The notes beneath the pieces are model-generated. The model was not told where the DNA came from and did no database searches. It saw nothing but the letters and a program-made list of their open reading frames with translations. Positions 4,773 to 6,576 of a stretch of 6,576 bases of DNA are shown here, one piece after another; position 1 is the stretch's first letter; every line of letters starts with the position of its first letter. The translations under genes were made by a program, and so were the position numbers. The DNA lies in NCBI GenBank assembly GCA_903872255.1, contig CAIQJW010000286.1, positions 1-6,576 of the forward strand, given 5' to 3'. This stretch comes from an uncultured delta proteobacterium. Its GTDB lineage: Bacteria; Desulfobacterota; Syntrophorhabdia; Syntrophorhabdales; Syntrophorhabdaceae.

Positions 4773-6576
4773 ATGAAAGGTCCCTCCAGAACAAAACTCG
4801 AACTGTTAAAAGAGAATTCCTCACTCAAGCATAAGATCAAAGAGCTGGAGGAATCAGAAGCGGTGCGCGGTAAGGATGGAGGGGTTTTGCGGAAGAGTGA
4901 TTCCTTTTATCATACTCTTTTTGATTTTGTACCGGATCCCATGGCAATCACCGATTTTGATAATGGCCGCATCATCGACGTCAATCAGGCCTTTGTCGTA
5001 TGGTCTCACTACTCACGTGACGAACTGATCGACCGCAGCACCGCAGAGCTCGGTTTTTGGGTGGACAACGAAAGGAGAAGAACAGTTCTCGAACAACTGC
5101 ACAATACTGGGTTCGTTGGTGGCGTTGAAATAGAGTTTAGGAGAGCAGGTGGTGAGTACCGGCAAATTGTTTTTTCCGGAAAGCTGATCGAGATAGGGAG
5201 CAATAAATGGTTCTTGTCTGTAGCTCATGACATCACCGAGCGCAAACAAACGGAGGAGGCGCTTAAGAATAGTGAAGCAAATTACCGCTCCCTCTTTGAA
5301 AATGCTGTAGAAGGCATCTTTCAGACCACGCCTGAAGGAAGATTTATTTCCGCAAATCCTTCCCAGGCAAAGATCTTAGGATTTGACTCACCCCTGGAAC
5401 TCATGGAGCAGTTTACCGATATCGGCGGACAGCATTATGCTAATCCTGAGGACCGCGAAGTATATAAGAGCACCCTTGAAAGTGAAGGAGTGATAAGAGG
5501 ATTTGAAACACAGCTCCTTAAGAAAGACGGAAGCCGGGTATGGGCATCTATAAATGCCCGTGCGGTGAGGGATAGCGAGGGAACGGTTATTTACTATGAA
5601 GGAACTCTGGAGGATATCACCGACCGCAAGCGTGCAGAGGAGACTCTTCGCCAAAACGAACTTTTTTTGGAAGAAACCCAGAGAATCTCACGCCTTGGCG
5701 GATGGAAGGCCAATCCTCATACGGACTATCTGGAATGGACGCGTGGCGTTTACGAGATAATCGAAGCTCCCCATGATTATAAACCAGGTTTATCAGAGGG
5801 CCTCAAAGTCTTTCTGCCCGAATACATTCCCGTCATACAGGATAAGATTGCAGAATGTTTGGTTACCGGCGAATCTTTTAAAGTCGAGTGCGGGGCCATT
5901 ACTTTAACCGGCAGGAAGCTCTGGACAGAGGTTCGTGGTCTTGCACCGATCGTGGAAGGAGCCCGTTCTTACGTAATGGGAACTTTCCAGGACGTCACCT
6001 CCCGGAAACAGGCGGAGGAGGAGATCCTCCGGGAAAGGTCAAAACTCAAGACCCTCTCCGACAACGCCCCTTTCGGAATGGTTCTCGTTGGCGAGGATGG
6101 CCATTTCGACTATATCAACACCAGGTTCACGGCCCTTTTCGGGTATGATCTATCTGACATCCCCGACGGCAGGACATGGTTCAGGAAGGCATATCCGAAT
6201 GCTGAATACAGACACGCGGTGATCTCAACCTGGATAGAGGACCTGGGGGATGCCAGACCCGGGGAACGCAAGCCTAGGGTTTTTACCGTCACGTGCAGGG
6301 ACGGGACACAGAAGATCGTGAATTTCATCCCTTCGGTGATCGTTTCCGGCGATTACCTGATGACCTGCGAAGATATCACAGAACTGAGACATCTAGAATC
6401 CCAGCTTCGCCAGGCCCAGAAGATGGAGGCCATCGGCACCCTTGCAGGCGGTATCGCCCACGACTTCAACAATATTTTAACTGCACTCATGGGGTACGCT
6501 TCTCTTGTGCAGCAGAAGATGGATGAGACAAGCCCCTTACGGCCGTATATAGACCAGGTTCTCTCGGCATCTGAGA
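4773..6576 (+). CDS. Multi-PAS sensor histidine kinase, N-terminal 601 residues (cut by window end)
   Basis: One frame is open from the ATG at 4773 to the right edge with no stop, so the gene is incomplete at its 3' end. No signal peptide or membrane segment is seen, so the protein should be cytoplasmic. Residues 8-31 form a charged coiled coil. Four PAS/PAC modules follow: about 44-158 (ends DITERK 153-158), 170-286 (starts NYRSLFENAVEGIF, ends DITDRK 281-286), 300-412 (has LGGWKANPHTDYLEW, ends DVTSRK 407-412) and 424-538 (has LSDNAPFGMVLVGEDG, ends EDITEL 533-538). HisKA begins near 544 with QAQKMEAIGTLAGGIAHDFN; His563 is the phosphoacceptor in the HDFNN type of H-box. The ATPase domain, and the receiver domain often found in this class, would lie beyond the edge. 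The signals sensed cannot be read from PAS sequence. It has its own likely promoter and no evident link to the B12 operon. GC rises from about 46% in the first PAS modules to about 57% after base 5990. Confidence 0.93.
   Translation, partial: MKGPSRTKLELLKENSSLKHKIKELEESEAVRGKDGGVLRKSDSFYHTLFDFVPDPMAITDFDNGRIIDVNQAFVVWSHYSRDELIDRSTAELGFWVDNERRRTVLEQLHNTGFVGGVEIEFRRAGGEYRQIVFSGKLIEIGSNKWFLSVAHDITERKQTEEALKNSEANYRSLFENAVEGIFQTTPEGRFISANPSQAKILGFDSPLELMEQFTDIGGQHYANPEDREVYKSTLESEGVIRGFETQLLKKDGSRVWASINARAVRDSEGTVIYYEGTLEDITDRKRAEETLRQNELFLEETQRISRLGGWKANPHTDYLEWTRGVYEIIEAPHDYKPGLSEGLKVFLPEYIPVIQDKIAECLVTGESFKVECGAITLTGRKLWTEVRGLAPIVEGARSYVMGTFQDVTSRKQAEEEILRERSKLKTLSDNAPFGMVLVGEDGHFDYINTRFTALFGYDLSDIPDGRTWFRKAYPNAEYRHAVISTWIEDLGDARPGERKPRVFTVTCRDGTQKIVNFIPSVIVSGDYLMTCEDITELRHLESQLRQAQKMEAIGTLAGGIAHDFNNILTALMGYASLVQQKMDETSPLRPYIDQVLSASE

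Noticed and set aside
5888..6526. Two + strand open frames (5888-6148 and 6293-6526) near the right end
   Set aside because: Both are out-of-frame shadows of the kinase gene, whose own frame stays open and encodes PAS and HisKA motifs throughout.

Overview
The window comes from a bacterium with about 50-55% GC and tightly packed, Shine-Dalgarno-led genes. All supported genes lie on the + strand. The corrinoid gene set and the style of the cytoplasmic multi-PAS sensor kinase fit an anaerobic, Desulfobacterota-like Gram-negative. That placement is inference from general character; nothing here fixes the taxon.

Positions 1-4394 form a corrinoid uptake and nucleotide-loop assembly operon. In order it holds the 3' end of a BtuF-type substrate-binding protein, btuC (permease), btuD (ATPase), cobU (cobinamide kinase/guanylyltransferase), cobT (lower-ligand phosphoribosyltransferase) and cobS (cobamide synthase). 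The genes overlap or nearly touch: ATGA at btuF/btuC, 14 bases between btuC and btuD, a 19-base overlap at btuD/cobU, and ATGA at cobU/cobT. The only real gap, 53 bases between cobT and cobS, is largely filled by a heptanucleotide tandem repeat that also covers the cobT stop codon. Together the genes would import a corrinoid, including incomplete ones such as cobinamide, activate it as adenosylcobinamide-GDP, activate a lower-ligand base as its alpha-riboside phosphate, and join the two. No corrin-ring genes, adenosyltransferase, final phosphatase or cobalamin riboswitch is visible; the start of the operon lies upstream of the window.

Positions 4395-4772 hold a tRNA-Thr(CGT) gene with a TATAAT box just before it, then a 233-base AT-rich spacer carrying a sigma70-like promoter.

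From 4773 to the right edge runs one open frame without a stop, encoding the first 601 residues of a soluble sensor histidine kinase. It has a short N-terminal coiled coil, four PAS/PAC modules and the start of a HisKA domain with an HDFNN phosphoacceptor motif. The ATPase domain lies beyond the edge.

I see no mobile element, CRISPR array or clearly new system. The points most worth checking are the heptamer repeat, the Glu-to-Asp change in the CobT active-site motif, the mismatched tRNA T-stem, and the base-composition step inside the kinase gene.
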